From: Mesostigma viride
Taxonomy: Eukaryota > Streptophyta > Mesostigmatophyceae > Mesostigmatales > Mesostigmataceae
Direction: 5' to 3'
Length of the DNA stretch: 64,000 nucleotides
Assembly (NCBI GenBank): GCA_009746045.1
Contig: RPFO01000022.1
Location: 4,094,622 to 4,158,621, forward strand
Position 1 is the first letter of the stretch. The number at the start of each line of letters is the position of its first letter. Positions 35,104-47,168 of the stretch are shown one piece after another. The translations under genes and the position numbers were made by a program. The notes below the pieces were generated by a model, which did not search any database, was not told where the DNA came from, and saw only the letters and a program-made list of their open reading frames with translations.

Positions 35104-36213
35104 ATGGCCCCGGGACCCGAGGATCCCGGCAATATGCCACGAGAATCTCGGAATCTGTTCCTGCCTCTCGCTGGCCTTGAAGGCCGAGAGTCGGATGCTC
35201 CCGAGCGGGGGCCGCGGAGCGGCTGGGCCACGGACCGACCGCGGGGCAGCTCGGCGGGCAGGGAGTCTCATGACGGGTCTCGCTCCGCTCGCGGTAACCG
35301 GCCCACGCCTACGGTGTATCATTTCCGACGCGCGAGCGAGACCGCCGATCTCGCGACAGCGCCCCACGCGCGACCCCAGACGACACCTGCGTGGCCCGGG
35401 CATCGGAATCCGCCCGTCGACAAGACCCGCGAGTTCGGCGTCCCCGTCTACCCCTGGCCGCCCGAGCCCGCCAAGCCTACCGTGGCGTCCCCCCGCCTCC
35501 TTGAACGTCAGCGGGGAAACCAGTACGTGGTGTCCGGGTACGTGGTCCCCCCAGCGGCAAAATTAACGCGCGAGGTCACACACACGATCGTCCAGGCGAT
35601 GCTCAAGGAGGACCGGCGGAAGGAGCGGGCGCGGGCGCGGGCGCGGGCGGCAGAAGAAGCGCGCGTCGCGGCGCTCGAGGCAGCGCTCGCCCGCGCGCAG
35701 GCCCAGGCGGCCATGGCGCGCAGTACCTACTCCGGGGACAGCGGCCAGAGCCACACCCTCGGGGCGAACAATAGGACACCTGGCACGAGCGGTTCCACGA
35801 CCCCACCCGCCCGGCCCAAGACGCAAGCGGAGCTAGCTGCGGATGCGGAGGCCGCGCTCTACTCGGGGGACTTGACAGGTGGCGGCGCGTGGGGCGACAG
35901 CGCCCACATCCACCACGACGACGAGGCCTCCCCCGAGAGGCAACCCTCGGAGAAGCAGCCATCGTCGGCCGTCGATGCCCCCCACTCGCCGCCCCCGGAC
36001 GTCTCGCTGGAAGCCATCTGGAGCATGGTGCAGGCGTCGTCGAGCTACGCGGCGTTGCAGGCGGCAGCAGCGTCTCCAGCAGAGGACCCCACGTCGCCGC
36101 GCAGCCGGCTCAAGTCGGTGGTCAAGAAGATCCGCATGGGCAGCTTGGCGGCACAGGCGATCGGGATGGGGAAGGAGGCGGGCGGCCCCGGGGGGGGAAG
36201 CAAGGCACAAGAG
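35104..36213 (+). CDS. LRR protein exon 1
   Basis: 370 codons, donor gtaggg, phase 0. Disordered and charged, with an alanine/arginine helix ([20 protein letters not shown]) and a closing basic segment ([20 protein letters not shown]). Confidence 0.82.
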
Positions 36214-39200
36214 GTAGGGGCCCGGAGGTTGTTTTAGGTGTGTGCGCAAAGATTCCTTCTATCCGAGTTCTCTGCATGAAATATCCTATCATCACCCTCT
36301 TACCATACTACCATACCTTCACGCTCTTGCCATAAATATCTGAACAGCTGACTCCTCCCAATGTAATGCCGACATTGCCCCCCCCCCCCCCCCCATTCTT
36401 GATTTGCAACATTAGATGTGCCATGTCCCCCTCCTTGATGTCACGTTGAACCCCCACACACCCACACACCCTCCCCGCACGCCCTGGCAGGCACGCGGGG
36501 GCAGCCGCAGCACCCTCACCCACGCCAGCGGGGCCGCCGCGCTGGCCCATGTGGACCCCCTCGTTCGTGTCGAGAACATGCTCGACCACCCCGAGCTAAT
36601 GCTGGGTACGGGAGGCCGCCCGCGCCCCCCCCCCGGCTCCCACGGGCACTTGCTGCGCCGCCACGCGATCATGGTGAAGGCGGACCCCCGCGCGGCGCTC
36701 CGCCCGTCCGGGAACACCATCTCGGAGGTCATCCAAGCGAGAGCGAAGGCGTTGGCTGAGGCCCTCCCTGGGGCGTTGGCGCGGGAGGAGGAGGGGACTG
36801 GGGTTGTGGGGGGAGCGGGAGACAGGGGGGCGGGGAGGGGGGGCATCCCCCAGCCGTGGCGGCCGCGTAAACCCGGCCACTTGAGCAAGCGGCTCAAGCG
36901 GGTGTTGGGCAAGCTGGAGGACAAGAACTGCAAGGACCCCGCGTGGGGGCACGTGGCATCGTTGTACGCGACGGGGCAGCTCCCGACCAAGTTCCGGTGG
37001 AGCGAGGGGAAGGTTACCAGCAAGCCCGCCGCGGAGCTTGGTAGTTCCGGCAGCAGCAGCGGGGATGAGGGGTCGGACGACAGCGCGGATGGTGGTGACA
37101 ACGTGCCGGCGGGAAGAAGCGGGGAGAGAGGGGATGGGGTCACCCGGAGGGGTCCGAACAATGGGCCGCAAGGGGGGCCAGATTACCGTGGCTCCATGGC
37201 TAGGACCGGCGGAGGAGTTGGGGCAGGAGGGCTCGTGCGTGGGGGGCGGGTCGACCGGGTGGCAGGGTCCCTGGCGCCCTCGTTGGACGGGTGGCTGGGG
37301 GAAGACCTGGGGCGTGCCGAGGAGCAGACGGGGGAGGCAGGGCCCCGTTGGGGGTGGGATGTGGCGCGGGTGAGGCCCATGCCACCCCCACGACGAGAGG
37401 CCTCGTTCGCGGGTATGGCGCACTGGGATGGGGGCGATGAGGAGGAGGGAAGGGGAGAGCCGGTGGGGGGGGCAATCTCTCCGAGTGGCATGGCAGGGGC
37501 GGGGCGGTCAAGGGCAAAGGCAGCTGCGGGATGGCAAGGGGTACCCTCGCCAGGTGGCGCGTTGTCATCCAAGTCTCCTGGGGGCAAGGCGCCGTCGGGA
37601 CCCAAACCCAGCGACCCTCACGGCCACGGCGCTACTGGCAACGGCACAGTGGACAAACCCGCGCGGGACAGCGCGGGCGAGTACGTCGCGGCGTGCAAGC
37701 GCGACGGCGTGCTCCAGATCGCAGCAGTTCTCCGCAAGCTAACCTCGCAAGCGCCCGCGTTCTCGCTGCGCCACTTTGCGCTGCTGCCAAAGGACGCGGC
37801 GCCGCTGTTTCGGGCGCTCCACGTGGCGCCGTTCCTGACCTCGCTCGACCTGTCGTGTAACAACATCGGCGACCCTGGCGCGGTCGCGGTGGCGGGTTTA
37901 TTGGATCACGGGGCAGCCGCCATCACCGAGTTGAACCTGTCCAGGAACGGGATCGGGGGGGAGGGTGTCAAGGCAATCGCGCTCGCGCTCAGGCCCAACC
38001 GGTGTGTCGCGTCGGTAGGCCCGTAGCTATGTCCTTTTGCTGTCATAGTGGTGCCAATATCAGTGCCCTTTTGCGGCTGTAGTGGTGCCAATATTTGTGC
38101 CCTTTTGCGGCTGTAGTGGTGCCAAAACATTCTCTTGTCGGGCCTTTTTTTTTGCTTCCCCCCCCCCTTTTTTGGCTCGTTTGTGCCCTGTTTTTCTGGC
38201 TTTTTCTCTACCCTTTTTCTCCCTTTTCCTGCCGTTATCCTGCCCTTTTCCTCCCTTTTTTCCTGCCTTTTTTCCTGCCTCTTTTCCTGCCTTTTTTCCT
38301 GCCTTTTTTCCTGCCTTTTTTCCTGCCTTTTTTCCTCCCTTTTTTCCTGCCTTTTTTCCTGCCTTTTTTCCTGCCTTTTTTCCTGCCTTTTTTCCTGCCT
38401 TTTTTCCTGCCTTTTTCGGCCAATTTGACACCTTGATGCCAAGGACTGATGGCTGGAGGATAGTTTGGTAGCAAATGGTAGCTTACTTCAAAGGTCCGTT
38501 TGCCGGTGGCAGATTGTCGAATGCCCCCATGATCCCCTTATGTGGAGGGGCTTTCAACCACAGGATGTTCTCGGTAACCTCCCGTAGGAGGCAGAATGCG
38601 CACAAGACCCACACAATAGCACCACACAAAAGCGCGCATGGTCTTGGATGTCAGCACTCATTTTCGTTCGGCATGACTTTGTGGGCAGCTTTTGTGCAAC
38701 TCTTGTTGTGTCCTCACTGTTTCGATTCTCATTCTGTGTGAACCATTGTGTGACCTTTCGTGTCACCCTCCCCCCTCCCCGCAGCACGGTGCGCACGCTT
38801 AATCTATCTGGCAACCCCCTGGGGGACTATGCGCGCCACCTGGCAGAGAACCTGCGGCAGGACATCGACATCCCTACCAACCGCACGCTCACCTCGCTCA
38901 ACCTGGCATTTGCGGGGATGGGCAACGTGGCTGGCATGAGCATCGCCACGCTGCTGCAGGTGATTGTTTAGGTGGTAGCGCGCTGGGCATGGTTGTTGAA
39001 GACGCCTCTCGATGATAAGGTGCCTCTAGGTTAGACGCCACTCGATGGTGAGGTGCCTCTAGGTGAGGTGCCTCTAGGTGAGGTGCCTCTCGATGGTGAG
39101 GTGCCTCTCGATGGTGAGGTGCTTCTCGATGGTGAGGTGCCTCTCGATGGTGAGGTGCCTCTCGATGGTGAGGTGCCTCTAGGTGAGGTGCCTCTCGATG

Positions 39201-42200
39201 GTGAGGTGCTTCTCGATGGTGAGGTGCCTCTCGATGGTGAGGTGCCTCTCGATGGTGAGGTGCCTCTCGATGGTGAGGTGCCTCTAGGTTAACGCCCCCC
39301 CCACACACACACGCGCCCTCTTTTCTGGTTGTGTCTTGCCATGTCTGCCAGCAGCTTTTCCTTCTCAGCGTTTTCCTCCTCTTTCTTCTCCAGGGACGGT
39401 GATTTGAGGTGTCACTCCGTCCCACAACAGCCACCGACACACCTTTACCGACCTACCCCCACCCACCCACCTGGACTAGTGTACCCAGCCACGCTTATGG
39501 TTTCTTGCCTTGTTGTGGTTGTCCCCTCCGCCCTCTCCCTGCCACATGCGACCACCCAACCCCGTTGAACTCCACCCTCACCTCCACCCAACCACCCAAC
39601 CTACCACACTTACCTCCACCCTCTCCCCCACTCACCCACCCAACCTTGCACCCAACCACGCTTACCTCCACGCTCGCCCGCACCCTTCCACCCAACCAAC
39701 CAAGCAACCAACCAACCAAACAAGCAACCAACCAACCAACCAACCAACCAATCAACCAACCAACCAACCAACCAACCAACCAACCAACCAACCAACCAAC
39801 CAACCAACCAACCAACCAACCAACCAACCAACCTACCTACCAACCAACCAACCAACCAACCAACCAACCAACCAACCAACCAACCAACCAACCAACCAAC
39901 CAACCAACCAACCATCAGCCCCCACCCAACCAACCACCCACCCACCCGCCTGCCCGCCCGCCCGCCCGCCCGCCCGCCCGCCCGCCCGCCCGCCCGCCCG
40001 CCCGCCGCCCGCCCGCCCGCCCGCCCGCCGCCCGCCCGCCCGCCCGCCCGCCGCCGCCCGCCGCCCGCGCCGCCCGCCGCCGCCCGCCCGCCCGCCGCGC
40101 CGCCGCCTACCCGCCCGCCTACCCGCCCGCCCGCCTACCCGCCCGCCCGCCCGCCCGCCCGCCCGCCCGCCTACCCGCCCGCCGCCCACCCGCCCGCCCG
40201 CCTATCCGCCCGCCCGCCCGCGCCGCCCGCCCGCCCGCCCGCCTGCCCACCCACCCACCCCTTGTCATGCTGCAGGAGAACGTGACACTGACCGCCCTCA
40301 ACCTGTGCTACAGCCACATCGTGACCGCGTGGCCCGCGATATGCGCGGCGGTGCAGACCAACACCGCGCTGACTCACCTGGACGTGGGCCAGAACGGGCT
40401 GGGCCGCGCGGGCACTCGCGCGCTGTGGACCGCGCTTGCCAATAACTTTGCACTCCACACGCTCGACATTGACCGGTGGGTTGTGGGCATAGCTTATAGT
40501 GACCATGGACCGGTGGGTTGCGGGCATAGCTTATAGTGACCATGGACCGGCGGGTTGTGGGCGTAGCTTACAGTGACCATGGACCGGTGGGTTGTGGGCA
40601 TAGCTTATAGTGACGATGGGACTGGTGGGTTGTGGGCATGCTTCCATGACAATGGACTGGTAGATTGTGGGTTTAGCTTATAGTGACCATGGACCGGTGG
40701 GTTATGGGCATGCTTCAACGACCATGGACCGGTGGGTCGTGGGCATGCTTCAATGAGCATGGACCGGTGGATTGTGGGCATGGCTGATAGTGACCATGAC
40801 CGGTGGGTTGTGGGCATGGCTGATAGTGACCATGGACCGGTGGGTTATGGGCATGCTTCGATGACAATGGACCGGTGGATTGTGGGCATAGCTTATAGTG
40901 ACCATGGACCAGTGGGTTATGTTCAATGTATCGGTGTGCATGATTTGGGGGGCATTGCCCAGTGGGTTACAATCGTGAGGACAACCAATGACTCCCCGCC
41001 CTCTCCCCCCTCTCCCCCCTCTCCCCCTCTCCCCCTCTCCCCCTCTCCCCCCTCCCCCCCTCTCCCCCTCTCCCCCTCTCCCCTCTCCCCCCTCTCCTCT
41101 CCCCTCTCCCCCTCTCCCCCTCTCCCCCCTCCCCCTCCCCCTCTCCCCCCTCTCCCCCCTCTCCCCTCTCCCCCTCTCCCCCCTCCCCCTCTCCCCCTCT
41201 CCCCCCCCCCTCTCCCCCTCTCCCCCTCTCCCCCCTCTCCCCCTCTCCCCCTCTCCCCCTCTCCCCCTCTCCCCTCTCCCCCCTCTCCCCCCCCCCTCTC
41301 CCCCTCTCCCCCCTCTCCCCCCTCTCCCCCTCTCCCCCTCTCCCCCTCCCCCCTCTCCCCCCTCTCCCCCTCTCCCCCTCTCCCCCTCTCCCCCTCTGCC
41401 CCCTCTGCCCCCTCTTCCCCCTCTGCCCCCTTTCCCCCAGCCCTGGTCTCACCATCCCCAGCACGGTGGGAATCCAACGCATTCCTTCTTCGATTTCCGT
41501 CCCCGTACCCGCCACCTTCACCACCAGGTGCCGCATGGGCCAAGCCGAGATGACCTCCATGGCCCACACGCTCGCCAATGTGGGCATGCTCTCAGCGCTC
41601 AAGCACCTCGTCGTCGACCCCGCCGAGGGAGCGTTCCTGGTCAAGGCCCTCTCCGACCTCGGCCGCGGCGGCCGCTGCCGCATCTGCATCGTGAGCAATG
41701 ACGAGGCTGCCGCGCACAATGAGCAGGACTATGTGCTGGAGTTTCGAGAGTCTGACGAGGACGAGGCCGCGACCACCAATGCGGCTCCCCCGCCGGCGCC
41801 GGTGAAGGCAGTAGAGGTTGCCCGCCCTGCCAGTGTGGGCGAGGAGGAGGAGGAGGAGGAGGAGAAGGAGGAGGATGGAGGTGATGCGGGTGAGGGCGAT
41901 GAAAGGGCAGTGGACGCCGTGGCTGGGAAACGGTCTCGTGCGCTGTGGTCCTCGGTGGCCAATACGGTGCTGACAGGTGGCATCCCCGCGCTGCTCCGCG
42001 AGGGCGAGGAGGCAGCGGCAGCCACCGGTGCGGTCGACAACGACGCTCGGGGTTTAGCTTCCTCGAATCATGCGGGGTCCAAGGACGGCGGTGACGGCGG
42101 CAAGGACGAGGACACGGACAACTTTGTGTACGAGAACGATGTCTGGCTTGCGCAGACGATTAAGGCTCTGATTGGCCAGGGGCTCGCCATGGCACGCGAT

Positions 42201-45200
42201 GAGGGCAACAACGCTCTGTTGATCCACCGTAGACTCTCAGCGGGGGCGGCGGGCGCCGTGCGTGCTCGCTGGGAGGCGCTCCAACGGCGGTATCAGCGCG
42301 ACCAGCAGGCGCTAGCCGAGGTCGAGGCGGCCCTGGCGGCGATGACGGACCAATCAGGCGGCGAGACGGGAGGAGCGGGGAGCCGGGGGGGGGTGGATGC
42401 AAGGCGAGGGGGCGACGGGAAAGGGGCCGCAAAGGGGGGTGAGGAGGGGGAGAAGGATTGGAGGCTCGCGGTGGATTACAAGCGGGCGACACCGGCGCAC
42501 GTCACGCAGGCGACGCGCCGGCTGAGGCTCATCAGCGAGGCGATCCAGGGGTTTGCGGCGCTCCGGTCAAGCCTCATGGAACAGATGAGCCTGGGCTCGA
42601 CGGAGACGCGGGAGCAGGAGGATGCCGCGACGTTCACGTCGACATTCCCAGAGATGGAGCTGCCTCGTTTAAAGGACGAGGACGAGGACGTGGACGAGGG
42701 GCGGGAGGAGGGCGGGGCGGGGGCGGATGCCAGTGGTGGTGGGCGGGCACGCGGGAGCAAGGGAGGTGGGGGAAAGCCGGCCGGGGCCGGGGCCACGGTG
42801 GGCGCATCGCATGGAGGGAAAGTCGGGAACGTGCAGCAACGGGCCGGCGCGTTGGACCTCACAGGGCACCAGCCAGAGCAGGAAGGGGCCGAGGGTGGTG
42901 GCGGTGACGGCAAGCCATCGTCTCGCCATGTCATGTTCAAGTCAAAGCCGAAACCAGAGGTCCCCGCAGAGACTGGGGACAAGCAAGTGGAGGAGGAGGA
43001 GGAGGACGATGGTCTGGAGGCCTTGCGCCAAGGTCTGTCGAAAGGGTGGGGCAAGCTGGCGCCCGTGAAGCCTCAGGCGCCGGCGCCCGCGCCCAAGCTG
43101 GCGGCCAAGGCGGGCCTGCTTGAGTTCGGCAAGAAGAAGCACGATGGTAGTATAGCGTACGGGCTCCCTGGGACGGCCGCGAATGGCAACAAGGGCGGAT
43201 CATCGGGTGATGTCCAGGGGGGCTCAGGGGCCACGGCCGCGGCGCCTGATCTGCGCCGCATCGTGCTCAAGGTGCGCGGGACTAAAGACTTGTCGCCCGT
43301 TCTTGATGTTGGGGAGCCGCAGGAAGGCAAGGAGTGGGCGCGCGTGGGGCCTATGTACGCGTACATACTGGAGCGGCTGGATGACGTCATTGCCGCCCAC
43401 CCGGACCCTGACAGGGAGCGTGGCCACATGCGCCGCATCTTCGCGCACACGCACTCCTTCCTCCTTGACGCGTTCTTATTCTACCGCCGCATGCCCATGC
43501 CCGACGCATGCCAAGACACGAGCGCGGTGGCCGCTGCCGCGCGGGGGGCGGACTCAGCCCCCGGGGCCGCGCTGGCCGTGCCAGGTGTCGCGAGCGCGTT
43601 TGCCGGGAGAGGGGGCCGGTGGGCGGCGCTGCTGGGTCGGGGGGGGTCGTTGCCGGGCCCCGGTGCTCCTAAATGGGAGGATTACTCGCGCGAGGATGCG
43701 GAAGCGGATATTGAGAACGTGGGCACGTCGGCCCGGAAGGTCTGGTGGCTGTTCCGGGATGTGGGCGTCATCGGGCCCAGCCTGTGCCTGGCGGATGCCA
43801 CCCGCCACCTGGCGCTCTGCCGCCGTGACTCGGACGTCCACAACGTGCACGAGGCGCCACCATGCATGCAGCCGCACGACGCGTTCGAGGTCACGCTGTA
43901 CACCCAGATGGTCGAGGCGCTCGTCCGCTGCTCTGTCCTCCGCCACAAGGACCTGCGGTCGGCGTCCGCGTGCCTTGAGCGCGCAGTCTCCTCCCTCATG
44001 AAGATGAGGGGTGCCACGCCCGCGGCGATCGCCACCGCGGCCGCGGGGGGGGGGAGTGTGAGCTCCGATGGGTCCACGATCGGCCCTGGATGGGGGGCGC
44101 CACATGAAGGGTTGCTCTCAGGGGAGGGCTCGCCCGACGTCATGCGGCGTGCTTACCTGGACCCCGACCTCCAGACAATACTGTGTACAAAGTCGGCCAG
44201 GAACCGGCTGCTCCGGGTGTACCTACACTTTGCGGAGAAGAACGGGTCCGAGAGGTTTGAAACCGGGCGCGCGGGGGCTGGCGCAGGGGCGGATGATGGA
44301 GGCAAGGGCGCGGCCAAGATGAACAAGTATCGCCAGCTGGCAAAGCTCGCCAAGGAGAAGGTCATGTCGGCGCGCGCCAGCATCACTGCCGGGGGGGAAG
44401 GAGGCGGCGCGGCCGCTGGTAATGCGGATGCTAACGCGACCGGTGGTGGCTCGGCCACAGCGCCACCTGTCGTGGATGCTAACATGCCGGCGGCATTGGC
44501 CATGGCGCCATCGGGAGGGAAGAAGGGCGCAGGCAAGGGAGGCCGGGGTGGGGCCGAATCGGCTTCCACTAACGCCGGCGGGGACGGCAGCAAAGGGGGA
44601 CCCAAGTATTCCGGTCCCCCCACAAGTATATCAATTGCAGGAGGTGGCCAGGGTGCCCAGGGTCCCGCCGATGCGGACGCAATCAAAGGGGGAGTGGCAT
44701 CCGGAACCGCGGTCGCGTCTACTCCCGCACCCATGGACGCCGTTGCTGCGGATGGGGGGGAGTTGTCCGGCATGGGGGCAGACGCTGGCAGCAAGGCGGG
44801 CGAGGATAACATGGTGGTGGCGGCGATCACGGCCCTCGCGTCTGACATGGTCGTCAAGAGTGCTGAGCTGGCGGGTCTGGTGGCCACGATGGGCATCGGG
44901 GAACCCGCGTCGGTGGGGGCCACGGGCGGGGAGCCCGGCGCCACGCCCGCGCCGGTGGTCACCGCGGTCGCGGTCGCCAGCAAGTCAGCGATGATGAAGA
45001 GGAAGTTTGTGAGCGCGGGCCTTGCGGCGCAGCTCAAAGGGCGGCTGGCCCCAGCTCCCGAGGTGGCAGAAGGGGACGCGCCGATGGACTACAACGGGAT
45101 ACTGAACATGTTCAACGTGCTCAACATGCACACGGGCGAGGTGGGTGCACGATCAAGTGCTGGGTGGCCAATGCTCAACATGCACACGGGCGAGGTGGGT

Positions 45201-45846
45201 GCACGATCAAGTGCTGGGTGGCCAATGCTCAACATGCACACGGGCGAGGTGGGCGTGTAGATGATGATTGGCAGATAGTTGGCTACTCATGTGTCTGGCC
45301 TTCGTGTTTTTTCTGTGGCCTGCCCCTCCCCGGCAGCGAGGGAGCTTGGGCACACAACCTCCCCCTCGTTGCATAGAAGGTAGGGGTCCACGGGAACTTG
45401 ACTGATACCCTGTGACACAGCCACGAGTCTCTATTTGTAATACCTTAATGCTCGCCCCCTTCCCACCCCCCTTAATCCCTCTTCCCCCCCATCAGCTTTC
45501 CCTCCTTCCCCCCCCCCCCCCCCCCCCGCACCTTCCTTTCTTCCTTCCTCTCTTCCCCCCCTCTCCTTCATATTTCTCTTTTCCTTTGCCTCGTCGTTTT
45601 CTTTTCATTGCCTCCCGCCCAGTTCTGCACGCCGGTCTAGGTGCAAAACGTAAGTGAAGATGTAGTTAAGATCTCCCCCTTCTCCCGCTCCCCCCCCCCT
45701 TCGTCCCTCCCCCCACGTCCATTCCCCACATCGGTGAAATCGCACGATCCAATTTTTGTCTATGCTCCCCCCCTGCTCTTCCCCTCCCTCTTTTCCGTCT
45801 CCACACGCACTCACTCACACACACACACACGCACTCACTCACGCAC

Positions 45847-45898
<52 letters not shown>

Positions 45899-45903
45899 GC
45901 ACG

Positions 45904-45966
<63 letters not shown>

Positions 45967-47168
45967 CTCTACGGCTTACCTTTACGGGGTTGGATGAGGA
46001 CAATGTCGCTCTCCACCTCAGTCAAGTTGTACGACTCAACTATCGCCTGTTTCCTCCCCCCTTGTCTTCCCCTCCCTCTTTCCCCCCTTCCCTCGTGCGC
46101 GCCCCGGCAGTTCTCAACCTCGGTCAAGTCGCAGCACATGGCGCAGCTGACGCCCGCCAAGCTGCACGCAATCGCCAAGGACGTTTGCGCCAACCCAGGC
46201 ATCATTTCGCACCCGCACGCAAACAACCGCAACGCCGAGTTGCTGTTCGAGGAGTGGCTGGAGATCCTCTTCCGTTGCGCCTGGGTGTGCATATCGGTGC
46301 GTGCTGTTGGGGGGGGGCTGTTTTGAGAGCTGTTTTCTTTGACAGTTGCTTGCATTTGCACATGTTCTCGGTGTGCACTCGGTACGTTACTTTAAAGCAC
46401 CTGGCTGTGCCATTAAGTGGTGGGCTGTTTATGAACCGTGCTGCCATACCCGAGCTATCCCTACCAGTTTGGTGGATGTACCTATCACTGCGTGGGCAGT
46501 TGGCCATGTTGATAGGTGGGAGGTGTGAAGATCGGTGCGTGGTGATGATCTGCAAGGGGGCACAGTTACAATGTATATGAATGGCTCTGTTTTTTTTTTT
46601 TTTATCTGAGGGAAGTCGTATTGTGCCGCCACCGGGCACGGCTCTGCTAGCCGCCTGCGTCTCTTTCAAGGTCGTCCGTGTTGCACACTTTTACATGTGT
46701 ACATGTGGGCTTATTCTGCGCCCCCTCAGTTTCGTTCAATGTCTTCTGTTCCTTTGTGCACGTGTATCTTCCCTGGCTTTGCCTCCGGGCCCATCCACGC
46801 TGGCGCGTTGACATCAGGGGTCGCATGCTTGCGCTTCCGCTGCTTGTTAATAATTAAATTAATTTTTCATTGTATTAATGAGACAACTAGTGCAGGCCAG
46901 AAATCGGGAGAATCCAGACCATGGTAGCTCGAGCCTGCCGTTATCTTAGCCGCGTTTTCAAGTCGTTCAGGATGATGAATATGAATGGAGATGGAAATGT
47001 GGAGCCTTGCACATGGTAATTATGGCTGGCTAACGCTAGACGAGTAGATGGTATGTATTTATGCATGTGCCGGTTGACCCGCAGGGTCTCAAGCCCGCAC
47101 GTTGCTGGGCCATCTTCCTGGAAGACTTCTTTGGGCGTGTCCAGAAGATATGGCATGGCCGGCTGTGA
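35104..47168 (+). CDS. Large leucine-rich-repeat protein, complete 7-exon gene
   Basis: Exons 35104-36213, 36491-38001, 38785-38959, 40276-40475, 41528-45140, 46111-46296 and 47085-47168 join with matching phases (0,2,0,2,0,0) into about 2292 residues ending in TGA. The start ATG sits in an ideal context (gccaccatgg). The N-terminus is disordered, with an Arg/Ala/Glu-rich helix near residues 160-205. Ribonuclease-inhibitor-type repeats follow near 800-1020 ([76 protein letters not shown]). After an acidic linker comes a conserved helical module near 1585-1825 ([51 protein letters not shown]), echoed in exon 6 ([18 protein letters not shown]). The last exon encodes [13 protein letters not shown]. 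The architecture recalls large LRR proteins of algae and flagellates, but I cannot name a function. Confidence 0.82.
36491..38001 (+). CDS. LRR protein exon 2
   Basis: 1511 bp from the acceptor ctggcag to a donor gtgtgt that splits an Arg codon (CG then C from exon 3). A low-complexity Gly/Pro-rich middle leads into the first two LRR units. Confidence 0.82.
38005..38425. repeat. Intron 2 repeats: 37-bp triplet and 12-bp pyrimidine array
   Basis: Three copies of cttttgcggctgtagtggtg and related flank (38028-38125) precede a T/C-rich tract that becomes a regular 12-bp array of cctgccttttt units (38236-38415). Confidence 0.85.
38785..38959 (+). CDS. LRR protein exon 3
   Basis: 175 bp, completes the split Arg codon and ends in phase 0 at CTGCTGCAG with donor gtgatt. 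Encodes two LRR units ([33 protein letters not shown]). Confidence 0.85.
39010..39295. repeat. 18-bp minisatellite in LRR intron 3
   Basis: About 15 copies of gatggtgaggtgcctctc, alternating with shortened aggtgaggtgcctct units. Confidence 0.92.
39690..40258. repeat. (CCAA)n followed by (CCCG)n before the exon 4 acceptor
   Basis: A pure (CCAA)n tract (about 39700-39915) passes through a short transition into (CCCG)n and ccgccg words (about 39950-40255). The acceptor catgctgcag follows within 20 bp. Long Pro/Thr/Asn or Trp/Leu/Val frames here are artefacts. Confidence 0.95.
40276..40475 (+). CDS. LRR protein exon 4
   Basis: 200 bp, phase 0 in and phase 2 out. Encodes LRR units [20 protein letters not shown] and [20 protein letters not shown], then LHTLDID. 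Confidence 0.85.
40471..40925 (+). repeat. Donor-derived 37-bp tandem repeat, about 12 units, at the start of intron 4
   Basis: The exon end gaccg and donor gtgggttgtgggc, with the following atagcttatagtgaccatg, are repeated about 12 times. Many units keep gaccggtgggtt, hence a donor-like site every 26-38 bp. Variants replace atagcttatagtgacc with atgcttcaatgacc. Confidence 0.93.
40995..41440. repeat. (CTCCCC)n pyrimidine tract in intron 4
   Basis: About 440 bp of ctccccctctccccc with slips, shifting to ctctgccccc at the end. It lies about 90 bp before the exon 5 acceptor. Confidence 0.95.
41528..45140 (+). CDS. LRR protein exon 5 (main exon)
   Basis: 3613 bp from the acceptor accaccag (one base completes the Arg codon) to the first of three donors. 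Begins with the last LRR ([14 protein letters not shown]), continues with a Glu-rich run ([14 protein letters not shown]), then the conserved helical module and a Gly/Ala-rich tail, ending VLNMHTGE. If the second or third donor were used the exon would end at 45194 or 45248, each adding 18 residues. Confidence 0.82.
45120..45260 (+). repeat. Donor-derived 54-bp triplicate at the exon 5 border
   Basis: Three copies of atgctcaacatgcacacggg plus cgaggtgggtgcacg and spacer. Each carries gag then gtgggt or gtgggc, with donors at 45141, 45195 and 45249. The period is 18 codons and the frame stays open until a stop after the third copy. Confidence 0.93.
45518..45965. repeat. C-rich tract and (CA)n repeat in intron 5
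   Basis: Poly-C at about 45510-45527, further pyrimidine-rich DNA, then (CA)n with cgca interruptions at about 45808-45965. Confidence 0.95.
46111..46296 (+). CDS. LRR protein exon 6
   Basis: 62 codons, phase 0, acceptor ccggcag, donor gtgcgt. Encodes [16 protein letters not shown] and [18 protein letters not shown], an echo of the helical module in exon 5. Confidence 0.83.
46878..47030 (+). mobile_element. Dispersed repeat copy in the last LRR intron
   Basis: Reverse-complement counterpart of the copy at about 470-626: starts gagacaactagtgcaggcc, has agaaatcgggagaatcc, ctcgagcctgccgtt and atgaatatgaatggagatgg. It lies 55 bp before the final exon without disturbing it. Confidence 0.75.
47085..47168 (+). 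CDS. LRR protein exon 7 (terminal)
   Basis: 28 codons including TGA after the acceptor gacccgcag, phase 0. Encodes [20 protein letters not shown] then KIWHGRL. The aromatic/basic ending fits the preceding helical module. A TGTAA lies about 80 bp downstream. Confidence 0.72.
   Translation, partial: GLKPARCWAIFLEDFFGRVQKIWHGRL

Noticed and set aside
39409-40536. Pro/Thr-rich plus-strand frame (about 375 codons)
   Set aside because: Produced by (CCAA)n and (CCCG)n in an intron; only its end coincides with the real exon at 40276-40475.
40923-41719. Gly/Glu/Arg-rich minus-strand frames
   Set aside because: Complement of the (CTCCCC)n tract.
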